Part shown: positions 56,409 through 64,000 of the stretch, piece by piece
Position numbering within the stretch: the stretch's first letter is position 1
Layout of the letters: every line of letters starts with the position of its first letter
DNA from: Streptomyces roseolus
GTDB taxonomy: Bacteria > Actinomycetota > Actinomycetes > Streptomycetales > Streptomycetaceae
NCBI RefSeq assembly: GCF_014649855.1
Contig: NZ_BMTV01000010.1
Coordinates: 62,001-126,000 of the forward strand
DNA: 64,000 nt
Direction: 5' to 3'
Made by a program: the position numbers and the translations under genes
Notes under the pieces: generated by a model
Database searches by the model: none
Told to the model about the DNA's origin: nothing
What the model saw: only the letters and a program-made list of their open reading frames with translations

Positions 56409-58241
56409 ATGCGTCCCCACGACGAGTCCACCTGGACACCACCGCCGCGCGATCCCGCGCAGCCGAAGGAGCCCGCCCAGCTGCGGCGCATCCTCGGCCT
56501 CTTCCGTCCCTACCGCGTCCGCCTCGGGCTCGTCGGCCTCCTGGTCGCCGCCGCCTCGCTGGTCTCGGTCGCCTCCCCGTTCCTCCTCAAGGAGATCCTC
56601 GACACCGCGATCCCCCAGGGGCGCACCGGGCTGCTCAGCCTGCTCGTCCTCGGCATGATCGGCACCGCCGTGCTCACCGGCGTCTTCGGCGTGCTCCAGA
56701 CCCTGATCTCCACCACGGTGGGCCAGCGGGTCATGCACGACCTGCGCACCGCCGTCTACGGCCGGCTCCAGCGGATGCCGCTGGCCTTCTTCACCCGGAC
56801 GAGGACCGGCGAGGTCCAGTCCCGGATCGCCAACGACATCGGCGGCATGCAGGCCACCGTGACCTCCACGGCCACCTCCCTGGTCTCCAACCTCACCGCC
56901 GTCGTCGCCACCGTCGTCGCCATGCTCGCGCTCGACTGGCGGCTCACCCTCTTCTCCCTGCTCCTGCTCCCCGTCTTCGTCTGGATCAGCCGCCGGGTCG
57001 GCGACGAGCGGAAGCGGATCACCACCCAGCGCCAGAAGCAGATGGCCGCCATGGCCGCGACCGTCACCGAGTCGCTCTCCGTCAGCGGCATCCTGCTCGG
57101 CCGCACCATGGGCCGCGCCGACTCGCTGACCGAGTCCTTCTCCCGGGAGTCCGAGCGCCTCGTCGACCTCGAGGTGCGCTCCTCCATGGCCGGACGCTGG
57201 CGGATGTCCGTCATCGGCATCGTCATGGCCGCCATGCCCGCCCTGCTCTACTGGGCAGCCGGCTTCGCCGCGCAGGCCGGCGGCGCGATCTCCCTCGGCA
57301 CCCTGGTCGCCTTCGTCTCGCTCCAGCAGGGCCTCTTCCGGCCCACCGTGAGCCTGCTGTCCACCGGCGTCCAGATCCAGACCTCGCTCGCGCTCTTCCA
57401 GCGCATCTTCGAGTACCTCGACCTCCCGGTCGACATCACCGAGCCCGAAGAGCCCGTCCGCCCCGACGCCGTCCGGGGCGAGATCGGCTTCGAGGGGGTC
57501 CGCTTCCACTACGACCCCGAGGGCGCGGGCCGCCCCACCCTGGACGGCATCGACCTCACCGTGCCGGCCGGGGGCAGCCTCGCCGTCGTCGGCCCCACCG
57601 GCTCCGGCAAGTCCACCCTCGGCCACCTCGTGCCCCGGCTCTACGACGTCACCGACGGCCGGGTCACCCTCGACGGCGTCGACGTCCGCGACCTCGGCTT
57701 CGACACCCTCGCCGGCGCGATCGGCCTGGTCTCCCAGGAGACGTACCTCTTCCACGCCTCCGTCGCCGACAACCTCCGCTTCGCCAAGCCCGACGCCACC
57801 GACGAGGAGATCGAGGCCGCGGCCCGCGCCGCCCAGATCCACGACCACATCGCCTCGCTGCCCGACGGGTACGACACCCTGGTCGGCGAGCGGGGCCACC
57901 GCTTCTCCGGCGGCGAGAAGCAGCGCCTGGCGATTGCCCGCACCATCCTGCGCGACCCGCCGGTGCTCATCCTCGACGAGGCGACCAGTGCCCTCGACAC
58001 CCGTACCGAGCGCGCGGTCCAGCAGGCCATCGACGCCCTCTCCGCGGGCCGCACCACCCTCACCATCGCCCACCGTCTCTCCACCGTCCGCGACGCGGAC
58101 CGGATCGTCGTCCTGGAGGCGGGCCGGATCGCGGAGAGCGGCACCCACGAGGAGCTGATGGCGAAGGACGGCACGTACGCCGCCCTGGTCCGCCGCGACG
58201 AACAGGCGAACGCACGAGCGGTTGTTCCCGCGAACGTGTGA
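56409..58241 (+). CDS. ABC exporter, single-polypeptide half-transporter
   Basis: The 610-residue exporter has six N-terminal membrane helices and an ATPase domain with all motifs intact: Walker A GPTGSGKST, signature RFSGGEKQRLAIAR, Walker B LILDEATSALD and IAHRLSTVRDAD. It should function as a homodimer, in contrast to the degenerate pair at 47-51 kb. ATG 56409 follows GAAGGAG with a short spacer; an upstream in-frame ATG at 56340 has no ribosome site. MarR control of drug or metabolite efflux is the likely role. Confidence 0.9.
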   Translation: MRPHDESTWTPPPRDPAQPKEPAQLRRILGLFRPYRVRLGLVGLLVAAASLVSVASPFLLKEILDTAIPQGRTGLLSLLVLGMIGTAVLTGVFGVLQTLISTTVGQRVMHDLRTAVYGRLQRMPLAFFTRTRTGEVQSRIANDIGGMQATVTSTATSLVSNLTAVVATVVAMLALDWRLTLFSLLLLPVFVWISRRVGDERKRITTQRQKQMAAMAATVTESLSVSGILLGRTMGRADSLTESFSRESERLVDLEVRSSMAGRWRMSVIGIVMAAMPALLYWAAGFAAQAGGAISLGTLVAFVSLQQGLFRPTVSLLSTGVQIQTSLALFQRIFEYLDLPVDITEPEEPVRPDAVRGEIGFEGVRFHYDPEGAGRPTLDGIDLTVPAGGSLAVVGPTGSGKSTLGHLVPRLYDVTDGRVTLDGVDVRDLGFDTLAGAIGLVSQETYLFHASVADNLRFAKPDATDEEIEAAARAAQIHDHIASLPDGYDTLVGERGHRFSGGEKQRLAIARTILRDPPVLILDEATSALDTRTERAVQQAIDALSAGRTTLTIAHRLSTVRDADRIVVLEAGRIAESGTHEELMAKDGTYAALVRRDEQANARAVVPANV

Positions 58242-58362
58242 TCGTCCCCGGATTCATTGCTCAACTCCCGTGCGGCGTCGGATGATTACGGTGCGCAAGC
58301 GACGGGCTGCAGACCGCGACTGCGCTGTCCCACGAAACACCTGTACGAGGAGAAGCACCACC

Positions 58363-58422
58363 ATGAACGTCATCACCGATCTGCTCGCCGGCGTCCTCCA
58401 CTTCCTTGGCTGGCTCGTCTGA
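58363..58422 (+). CDS. 19-residue hydrophobic peptide
   Basis: ATG 58363 opens a 19-codon frame, MNVITDLLAGVLHFLGWLV, ending in TGA at 58420. A near-ideal GAGGAGAAG ribosome site lies seven bases upstream and a 12- to 16-bp hairpin follows 14 bases after the stop. The peptide is amphipathic or membrane-seeking with conserved-looking Asp6 and Trp17. It stands alone after the ABC exporter gene. It may be a small membrane peptide or a leader peptide; I cannot name it. Confidence 0.7.
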   Translation: MNVITDLLAGVLHFLGWLV

Positions 58423-58436
58423 CGCACGCAGCTCCC

Positions 58437-58475
58437 GGCGCCGCCGGCTCCCCGTCCCAGGGGGCCGGCGGCGCC
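58437..58475 (+). terminator. Terminator after the small peptide gene
   Basis: GGCGCCGCCGGC (58437-58448) pairs with GCCGGCGGCGCC (58464-58475); an inner CCCC/GGGG extends the stem after a bulged T. The position, just after the peptide stop and before the next promoter, supports an independent short transcript. Confidence 0.8.
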
Positions 58476-58516
58476 GCCGTGTGCGCGGGCTCCCCGGAAT
58501 CCCCGGACCGCCGGGT

Positions 58517-58522
58517 TACGGT
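58517..58522 (+). promoter_or_regulatory. Putative -10 for a leaderless MltG-like gene
   Basis: TACGGT fits TANNNT and ends six bases before ATG 58529, which has no Shine-Dalgarno sequence. A transcript starting at the ATG is likely. Confidence 0.5.
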
Positions 58523-58528
58523 GCGCCC

Positions 58529-59404
58529 ATGCCGTACCGGCCGACCTCCCCGTACGCACCCCGCCGCCGCCCCCGGCTCACCCGCCGCGGACGGCTGGCC
58601 GTCATCGCCGGGGCGCTGCTGGCGCTCGCCGTCGCGACCGCCGTCCCCCTCCTGCTGCTCCTCCCGCGCGACGAGCCCGCCACGCCGCCCGTCCCGCCCG
58701 CGCCGCCCACGCTGCTCGTCCCCGAGGGCTGGCGCTCCACCCAGGTGTACGAGGCCGTCGACCGCGCCCTCGCCCTGCCCGACGGCACCGCCCGCAAGGC
58801 CGCCACCGCCCCCGCCGCGGCCCTCGGACTCCCGCGCGAGGCGGCGGGAAACCCCGAGGGCTACCTCTTCCCCGCCACGTATCCGCTCCCCGAGGGCACC
58901 ACCGCCGAGGGGCTGCTCCGCTACATGGTCGCCACCGCCGATCGCCGCTTCGGCACCCCGGCCACCGCCGAGGCCGCCCGGGCCCAGGGCCTCACCGCCC
59001 ACCAGGCGCTGATCGTCGCGAGCATCGTCCAGGCCGAGGCGGACACCCCCGAGGACATGGCCAAGGTCGCCCGCGTCGTCCACAACCGCCTCGCCCGCGG
59101 CATGCCCCTCCAGATGGATTCGACCCTCAACTACGCCCTGGACCGCAGCACGGTCGACACCACCGTCGAGGACACCCGCAACACCAGTCCCTACAACACC
59201 TACGCCCACAAGGGCCTCCCGCCCGCCCCCATCGGCAACCCCGGCGAGCAGGCCATGGCCGCCGCACTCCGCCCACCGGCGGGCGACTGGCTCTACTTCG
59301 TCACCGTCACCCCCGGCGACACCCGCTTCACCGCCGACTACGCGACCCATCAGGCGAACGTCACCGAGTTCAACGAGAGGCGACGACAGGAAGGCGGCGA
59401 CTGA
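58529..59404 (+). CDS. MltG-like endolytic transglycosylase
   Basis: The 291-residue protein has one N-terminal membrane helix after a Pro/Arg-rich start and a YceG/MltG catalytic domain: EGYLFPATYPL, LIVASIVQAEADTPEDMAKVARV with the probable catalytic Glu170, MDSTLNYAL and NTSPYNTYAHKGLPPAPIGNPG, then LYFVTVTPGD. MltG cleaves nascent glycan strands near the membrane. It is shorter than typical MltG because the N-terminal LysM-like part is reduced. Streptomyces also have a longer MltG near aroE, so this may be a second copy. Confidence 0.85.
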   Translation: MPYRPTSPYAPRRRPRLTRRGRLAVIAGALLALAVATAVPLLLLLPRDEPATPPVPPAPPTLLVPEGWRSTQVYEAVDRALALPDGTARKAATAPAAALGLPREAAGNPEGYLFPATYPLPEGTTAEGLLRYMVATADRRFGTPATAEAARAQGLTAHQALIVASIVQAEADTPEDMAKVARVVHNRLARGMPLQMDSTLNYALDRSTVDTTVEDTRNTSPYNTYAHKGLPPAPIGNPGEQAMAAALRPPAGDWLYFVTVTPGDTRFTADYATHQANVTEFNERRRQEGGD

Positions 59405-59477
59405 CCGGCGGTGGAATTGCCCCGATATCGTCCGATTCCCATCGCATCGAGAGGGCGGCCGGCTCGTTGGGCAGCGC

Positions 59478-59756
59478 ATGAAGCAGCTCAGACGACTCAG
59501 GCGGCGTCGCTGGATCTGGTCTCCCATCACCTCCTGGCAGGCGAGGCGGGTGGCCCGGGTCAGCGGGGTGGACTTCGACGACGCCTGGGTGGAGATCCGG
59601 CTGACCACCCACCCGGACGAACGTCACCTCGCCCTCGCCCACGACGTCCTCACCCAGGTCCTCCTCAGCCGGAGCGCCGTCCTCCTGGAGGAGGGGCCCG
59701 GGTACGCGCCCGAGCGCGAGTGGCGGCGCCCGCGCGACGGCTCGCTCAGACCGTGA
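59478..59756 (+). CDS. Small uncharacterised basic protein
   Basis: The 92-residue product begins with a very basic region (KQLRRLRRRRWIW) and continues with VSGVDFDDAWVEIRLTTHPDERHLALAHDVLTQVLL. No ribosome site is clear before ATG 59478, and the protein has no known family. It overlaps the convergent monooxygenase gene by 11 bases within the AGACCGT/ACGGTCT palindrome at 59748-59762. Coding is plausible but less certain than for its neighbours. Confidence 0.5.
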   Translation: MKQLRRLRRRRWIWSPITSWQARRVARVSGVDFDDAWVEIRLTTHPDERHLALAHDVLTQVLLSRSAVLLEEGPGYAPEREWRRPRDGSLRP

Positions 59757-60837
59757 CGGTCTCCCGCGCGCGCTCCGGCCCGCGCGCCAGCAGGCGGCGG
59801 ATCTCGGTCACGGCGGCGCGACCGGCCCGGTTGGCGCCGATCGTCGAGGCGGAGGGGCCGTAGCCCACCAGGTGGACGCGCTCGTCGAGGACGGCGCGGG
59901 TCCCCTCCAGCCGGATGCCTCCGCCCGGACCCCGCAGCCGCAGCGGGGCCAGGTGGTCGATGGCCGGCCGGAAGCCGGTCGCCCACAGGATCACGTCCGC
60001 GTCGACCGTACGGCCGTCCGCCCAGACCGCTCCGGTCGGCGTGATCCGCTCGAACATGGGCTGCCGGTCGAGCACGCCGCTCGCCAGACCGGCCCGGACG
60101 GCGTCGTTGAGGGGCAGCCCGGTCACCGACACCACGCTCCGCGGCGGCAGCCCCTGCCGGACCCGCTCCTCGACGAGGGCGACGGCCGCCCGCCCCTCGG
60201 CCTCGCCGAACGACCCTTCCCGGAAGACCGGCTCGCGCCGCGTCACCCAGGTCGTCCCGGCGGCGTGTTCCGCGATCTCCAGGAGGTGCTGCGTCGCCGA
60301 GGCGCCGCCCCCCACCACGATCACCCGCCGCCCGGCGAAGGCCTCGGGGCCCGGGTACCGCGCGGTGTGCAGCTGGCGGCCGAGGAAGGTCTCCTGCCCG
60401 GGATACCGGGGCCAGAAGGGCCGGTCCCACGTCCCGGTGGCGCTGATCAGCGCCCGGGTCGCGTACGCCCCCTCCGAACTCTCCACCCGCAGCAGCCCGC
60501 CGGCGCCCTCCCGGACGGCGGTCACGTCGACCGGCCGGTGCACCCGCAGCCCGAACCGCCGCTCGTACGCGTCGAAATACCCCGCGATCACCTCGGACGA
60601 GGGCCGGGCGGCGTCGGCGCCCACCAGCTCCATCCCCGGCAGCGCGTGCATCCCGTGCACCTTCCCGTACGTCAGGGACGGCCACCGGAACTGCCACGCC
60701 CCGCCCGGGCGCGGCGCGTGGTCGAGCACCACGAAGTCCCGCTCCGGCTCCAGCCCCACCCGCCGCAGATGGAACGCGGCGGACAGCCCCGCCTGACCGG
60801 CCCCGACCACCACCACGTCCACCCAAGATTCGTTCAC
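59746..60837 (-). CDS. FAD-dependent monooxygenase-like protein
   Basis: The 363-residue flavoprotein has a FAD-binding VVVVGAGQAGLSAAFHL, an NADPH-site VIVVGGGASATQHL and the ATGFRPAIDHL region near the C-terminus, the pattern of flavin-containing or Baeyer-Villiger-type monooxygenases such as YdeN/CzcO-like proteins. The FxGxxxHxxx(Y) fingerprint is FLGRQLHTARYPG. GTG 60837 gives the standard family N-terminus; the ribosome site is weak, so the start is tentative. It is divergent from yjbQ. Confidence 0.85.
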   Translation of the reverse strand: MNESWVDVVVVGAGQAGLSAAFHLRRVGLEPERDFVVLDHAPRPGGAWQFRWPSLTYGKVHGMHALPGMELVGADAARPSSEVIAGYFDAYERRFGLRVHRPVDVTAVREGAGGLLRVESSEGAYATRALISATGTWDRPFWPRYPGQETFLGRQLHTARYPGPEAFAGRRVIVVGGGASATQHLLEIAEHAAGTTWVTRREPVFREGSFGEAEGRAAVALVEERVRQGLPPRSVVSVTGLPLNDAVRAGLASGVLDRQPMFERITPTGAVWADGRTVDADVILWATGFRPAIDHLAPLRLRGPGGGIRLEGTRAVLDERVHLVGYGPSASTIGANRAGRAAVTEIRRLLARGPERARETVTV

Positions 60838-60938
60838 GCTTCTACCAACTGTGCCGGGGTGCGGGATCTTCCCCACCAGCCGCCGACACCCCGCCCCGAG
60901 GCCGCGCGCCACCGCCGTCCGGACGGCAGGATGGCCCC

Positions 60939-61361
60939 ATGTCCCAGTCCTTCACCACCCGCGTCCTCAGCCTCACCACCGGCCCCCGGGAGACGGTCAC
61001 CGACCTGACCCGCGCCTGCGAGGACTTCCTGACGGAGACGGCCATCGGCCGCGACGGCCTCCTCAACCTCTTCGTCCCCCACGCCACCGCCGGCCTCGCC
61101 GTCCTGGAGACCGGCGCCGGCAGCGACAGCGACCTCCTGGCGACCCTCCACCACCTGCTCCCCGCCGACGACCGCTGGCAGCACCGCCACGGCAGCCCCG
61201 GCCACGGCCGCGACCACGTCCTCCCCGCCTTCCTCCCGCCCCACGCCACCCTCCCCGTCATCGCGGGCCGCCTCAGCCTCGGCACCTGGCAGTCGATCTG
61301 CCTCGTCGACACCAATAAAGACAAAGACAACCGTCAAGTGCGGTTGAGCTTCCTGGGCTGA
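60939..61361 (+). CDS. YjbQ family protein, target of element integration
   Basis: The 140-residue protein fits the YjbQ/UPF0047 family: NLFVPHATAGLAVLETGAG, HGRDHVLPAFLPP and GTWQSICLVDTN, and the ending VRLSFLG. Members can have thiamine-phosphate synthase activity in vitro. The last 16 or so codons (from about 61312: AAT AAA GAC AAA GAC AAC CGT CAA) are AT-rich and use rare codons, unlike the rest. A serine recombinase gene starts 69 bases later. The tail was probably supplied by the integrated element at its left junction. Confidence 0.87.
   Translation: MSQSFTTRVLSLTTGPRETVTDLTRACEDFLTETAIGRDGLLNLFVPHATAGLAVLETGAGSDSDLLATLHHLLPADDRWQHRHGSPGHGRDHVLPAFLPPHATLPVIAGRLSLGTWQSICLVDTNKDKDNRQVRLSFLG
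61300..61361. mobile_element. Probable attL junction of an integrated element
   Basis: Base composition shifts within yjbQ near 61312, from the host GC-rich style to AAT/AAA/CGT/CAA/TTG codons. Since serine-integrase elements cross over at a short core, a crossover in the GTCGACACCAA region just before this shift would keep the gene intact. The exact core cannot be defined without attR or an empty-site genome. Confidence 0.55.
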
Positions 61362-61430
61362 TCGAGCTGATCAAGATCGTCCTGGGTGTGGCCGCCGATT
61401 CTCCTTACGCTCCGGCGAAACGGGAGAAAG

Positions 61431-62999
61431 ATGCGCGATACCACCATGGACGAGATCGAGCGGCCGTACGACGGCTGCGGAAAGTGCCTGCTCGGAGTAC
61501 GCCGGCTGTCGCGGGTCAAGGCTGCCACGACCTCGCCGGAGCGGCAGCGGGAGGACGTGCTGACGGCTGCCGCCGCCATCGGCGGGCACATCATCGACTG
61601 GGCGGACGACTGGGAGGTGTCCGGCGCCACCGACCCGATGACCCGACCGAAGCTCGGTCCGTGGCTCCGCGACGAGCGGGGCAAGTACGACGGGCTCGTC
61701 GCCGCAGCCGTCGACCGGCTCGGCCGCAACGTGGTCGACTGCCTCAACACCGGCTACAAGATGCGTGACGAGGGCAAGCTCCTCGTCACGTACGGGCACG
61801 AGGGAGTCTGGAACCTCGACGACCCGAACGACGAGAACCGCTTCACCATGGAGGCGTGGGGCGCGCAGATGGAGCTGCGCGCCATCCAGCGGCGCAACCG
61901 CGACGCGACCAAGAAGATGCGCGCCGCGGGCCGCCCGAAGGGCAAGCCGTCGTACGGCTTCCAGTACGTCCGCAACGTGCCGAACGGCCGGGTCGACCGC
62001 GTCGAGCTCCACCCGCACGCGGCCGGGGTCCTTCGCACCGTCGCCCACCGCATCCTCGCCGACCCCGCGAACGTGTCGGTGAGCAGCGAGACCGCTCGCC
62101 TCAACCGTCTTGGCGAGCTCTCGCCGACCGATCACCTCGCCGTCATGTACGGCAAGCCGGCCGGTGGGCGCCCCTGGTACCCCACGAGCCTGCGCAACAT
62201 GCTGCTGTCTGAGGCGGCCATGGGCTACCTCGTCCACCAGGGCAAGCCCGTCATCGACCGGACGGGAAACCCGGTGCGCCTGAGCGAGGGTTTGTGGAAC
62301 CGCACCACGCACAACGCTTTGAAGGAGGTGCTCCGTGCCAGGGACACCCCGTATCGGGGTCGCAAGACCAACCGGTCGTACCTCCTGACGGAAGTGGCGC
62401 TGTGCGGCCAGTGCCACAACCGTCTCTTCACCCAGACGTCCGCCGATGCTCCGCCCCGCTACGCGTGCACCGCCCGGAACAAGGGCTGGAAGCGCGCGCA
62501 GCATTGCCGCCCGGCTCCCAATATGCGCGTCGCGAATCTCGACGCCCTGGTCGAGGGGTGGTTCCTGGAGAAGTTCGGGCACGGTGCGATCGTGGAGACG
62601 GTCTACGATTCCGGAAACGGCGTTGCCGATCGCATCGCCGAGGTCAAGGCCAGCCAGCAGCGCCTGCGCGCCGACCGTGAGGCCGGCCTCTACGACCAGT
62701 CCGACGACGCCGAGTGGTATCGCGAGCGCTACATCGAGCTCTCCCGCGAGCTGAAGGAGCTGGAGAGCGAGCCTCAGCGACCGCCCGGCATGGTGCAGCG
62801 CCCCACTGGCGAAACGGTGGAGGACCGATGGATGAAGGCCCCGGATGTCCAAGGCCGCAAGGAGATTCTGCTGGACTTCGGGGTCAGGGTGACGATGTTC
62901 TCGGCATCTGCCCCGGTGCGGTGGGTGCCGGGAATCCTGCACGGTCCCGAGCAGGACCCCCTGAGCCTGAGCGGCAGTTTCCGGACTGCAGGCCTCTGA
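61431..62999 (+). CDS. Large serine recombinase (integrase)
   Basis: The 522-residue protein has a resolvase-type catalytic domain with Ser27 in GVRRLSRVK, TTSPERQRE, DWEVSGATDP and AAVDRLGRN (Arg96, Arg99), then the recombinase domain with GKPSYGFQYVRN, a zinc-binding Cys set (CGQCHNRL, ACTARNKGW, QHC) and a coiled-coil-rich C-terminus (KELESE). This is the phage or ICE integrase class. ATG 61431 follows GGGAGAAAG. It sits directly next to its likely attachment site in yjbQ. Codon use is slightly less GC-rich than the chromosome. Confidence 0.95.
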   Translation: MRDTTMDEIERPYDGCGKCLLGVRRLSRVKAATTSPERQREDVLTAAAAIGGHIIDWADDWEVSGATDPMTRPKLGPWLRDERGKYDGLVAAAVDRLGRNVVDCLNTGYKMRDEGKLLVTYGHEGVWNLDDPNDENRFTMEAWGAQMELRAIQRRNRDATKKMRAAGRPKGKPSYGFQYVRNVPNGRVDRVELHPHAAGVLRTVAHRILADPANVSVSSETARLNRLGELSPTDHLAVMYGKPAGGRPWYPTSLRNMLLSEAAMGYLVHQGKPVIDRTGNPVRLSEGLWNRTTHNALKEVLRARDTPYRGRKTNRSYLLTEVALCGQCHNRLFTQTSADAPPRYACTARNKGWKRAQHCRPAPNMRVANLDALVEGWFLEKFGHGAIVETVYDSGNGVADRIAEVKASQQRLRADREAGLYDQSDDAEWYRERYIELSRELKELESEPQRPPGMVQRPTGETVEDRWMKAPDVQGRKEILLDFGVRVTMFSASAPVRWVPGILHGPEQDPLSLSGSFRTAGL

Positions 63000-63087
63000 A
63001 GGCCTCTGACGGATCGCGCGGCACTGTCAAGTCCGGGCATCGGGCGCATCCTGGTGGTCCTCAATCGAGCGAACGCCAGGAGCTCAA

Positions 63088-63738
63088 ATGTCGAACCCGG
63101 AAACCGCACTGATCACGGGTGAGTTGCACATTGCCTACCAGCACGGTCGGTCTACCGACGAGCCCACATGGGCGATCCTGACCAACGACGAGGCGAAGGC
63201 TGCGGACCTGGCCGCCCGGCTCGGAGGAAGGATGAGGGAAGCGCAGGGGCAGGCCGGAGCCACCGAGGTGCTTCTGGGCCGGAGTGCCGTCGAAGCGACA
63301 CTCGCCGGCCCGACTCCACTCGTTCGCAACTCTGTCCGACGGCGGGGGCCCGCTACCGTCCGAATGGACCAGGCGGGTTCCGCGGTTTTGACTCGGTCGG
63401 AGGCTAGCAAGGCCAAAGGGCGCATAAGGACTTGCGACGAGATGGTCAAGGCGCGGGCAGGCACCGGCTCGCGCCCTGCAGTGTCGCTGATGCTCAGCAT
63501 CGCAGGAGCGGAAGACCTTGGTGTATTCCGACTGACCTCGGAATCCTGGGACTTTTCCGAGGCCGTGCGAACGCTGTCGGCTGAGGTAGTTCCTCCCGGT
63601 GGTCGGGTGCGCGTCGCGGTGCGTATTCAAACGAGTCGCATGACGACCCGGTCGGGAATGTCGGTGGTGTTCGTCCAACCTCAGCTTGCCGTTCTCGATC
63701 CGTTCTCGGAGAACGTTCATTGGTCGCTGGCGGCGTGA
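63088..63738 (+). CDS. Probable recombination directionality factor
   Basis: The 216-residue product lies 88 bases after the integrase. Its layout resembles RDF proteins of actinobacterial phages: an early ILTNDEAKAADLAARLGG segment followed by a middle linker and a late LSIAGAEDLGVFRLTSESWDFSEAV patch. I recognise the DLGxFRxxSxSW-type pattern from that group, but identity is inferred. AGGAG lies upstream of ATG 63088. Codon use is less GC-rich than most of the window, fitting the element. Alternative: an unrelated element protein. Confidence 0.6.
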   Translation: MSNPETALITGELHIAYQHGRSTDEPTWAILTNDEAKAADLAARLGGRMREAQGQAGATEVLLGRSAVEATLAGPTPLVRNSVRRRGPATVRMDQAGSAVLTRSEASKAKGRIRTCDEMVKARAGTGSRPAVSLMLSIAGAEDLGVFRLTSESWDFSEAVRTLSAEVVPPGGRVRVAVRIQTSRMTTRSGMSVVFVQPQLAVLDPFSENVHWSLAA

Positions 63739-63745
63739 CGCGGTC

Positions 63746-63775
63746 CGGGCCCCGTTCCCCTGGGAACGGGGCCCG
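63746..63775. terminator. Bidirectional terminator, 14-bp perfect stem
   Basis: CGGGCCCCGTTCCC (63746-63759) pairs with GGGAACGGGGCCCG (63762-63775) across CT. It lies between the RDF-like gene and a convergent partial gene and serves both ends. Confidence 0.85.
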
Positions 63776-63818
63776 TGGCCAGTCGAGCTGGAGGCATTGC
63801 CGGAACAACCGATGGCGG

Positions 63819-64000
63819 TTACGCCGGTGACACGACCCCGCCCACGGCCCGGTTGATGCGATCACGGATTGCTTCAGTGGGAACGAACGAGAGTGCCCCC
63901 GCGAGCGAATCGAGTACGGAGACGAACCGGCCCTCCTGTTGGCGCAGGTGGGTGTCAAGGAAGCAAGCCACAGCACCCGTGGCGCCGCAGCAGGCCCGCC
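63819..64000 (-). CDS. C-terminal part of an unidentified element gene
   Basis: A minus-strand frame runs off the right edge and ends with TAA (63819-63821 on this strand read as TTA). The last 60 residues include GAVACFLDTHLRQQEGRFVSVLDSLAGALSFVPTEAIRDRINRAV and look like a folded helical C-terminus. TAA is a rare stop in this GC-rich genome and, with the GC drop, suggests element DNA. No domain is recognised. Confidence 0.6.
   Translation of the reverse strand, partial: RACCGATGAVACFLDTHLRQQEGRFVSVLDSLAGALSFVPTEAIRDRINRAVGGVVSPA

Noticed and set aside
56361..58148. Minus-strand open frame opposite the ABC exporter
   Set aside because: Composition rich in Gly, Asp, Glu and Val with no domain; the exporter has all ABC motifs.

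Overview
The window is very GC-rich actinobacterial DNA with strong codon-position bias, GTG/TTG as well as ATG starts, tightly overlapping operons and long perfect GC hairpins. Together with a urease operon lacking ureE, a complete mce operon, MurT/GatD, an MltG-like protein and several Tat/Sec-exported enzymes, this fits a Streptomyces chromosome or a close relative. No tRNA, rRNA or CRISPR array was found. All function calls rest on motifs and protein families read by eye; no database search was run.

Layout. 1-5.0 kb: end of an unknown gene, then the urease operon ureA-B-C-F-G-D, closed by a hairpin. 5.1-13.6 kb: housekeeping and envelope genes (secreted tripeptidyl aminopeptidase, PlsC acyltransferase, DUF3048 lipoprotein, PRC-barrel protein, small membrane protein, CtaG-like protein, 6-phosphofructokinase, and the GatD/MurT pair that amidates lipid II). 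13.7-21.7 kb: peptide deformylase, a TetR regulator divergent from an acyl-CoA dehydrogenase, an unknown protein, a beta-propeller phytase-like protein, a VOC protein, a cytochrome P450 and a PucR-type regulator. 21.9-25.9 kb: four secreted proteins on the minus strand, two of them tandem paralogues and one with a DUF6801-type domain. A 614-bp regulatory region separates them from the divergent operon.

26.5-38.4 kb: a complete mce lipid-importer operon: ATPase (Mkl/MceG type), two MlaE/YrbE permeases, six MCE proteins and four Mce-associated membrane proteins arranged A-B-A'-B'. The first eleven genes overlap or nearly touch. 38.5-46.5 kb: PrmC-related methyltransferase, glutathione peroxidase, zinc-ribbon protein, unknown protein, RNA ligase, TesB thioesterase, DUF3516 Ski2-like helicase and a YdjM-like membrane protein. 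46.6-51.0 kb: a secreted trypsin-fold protease convergent with a heterodimeric ABC exporter whose two halves carry complementary degenerate ATP-site motifs. 51.2-58.2 kb: a Tat-exported GH109-like oxidoreductase/glycosidase, a large FAD/Fe-S dehydrogenase, and a MarR regulator divergent from an ABC exporter. 58.3-61.4 kb: a 19-codon hydrophobic peptide gene with its own ribosome site and terminator, an MltG-like protein, a flavin monooxygenase-like protein and yjbQ.

61.3-64.0 kb: the left end of an integrated element. A large serine recombinase begins just after yjbQ, the last codons of yjbQ have a different base composition, and the next gene looks like a recombination directionality factor. 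The right end of the element lies outside the window.

The best candidates for undescribed biology are the secreted four-protein module facing the mce operon, with an operator-like word shared with the TetR/acyl-CoA dehydrogenase promoter; the 19-residue peptide; and the A-B-A'-B' Mce-associated duplication.
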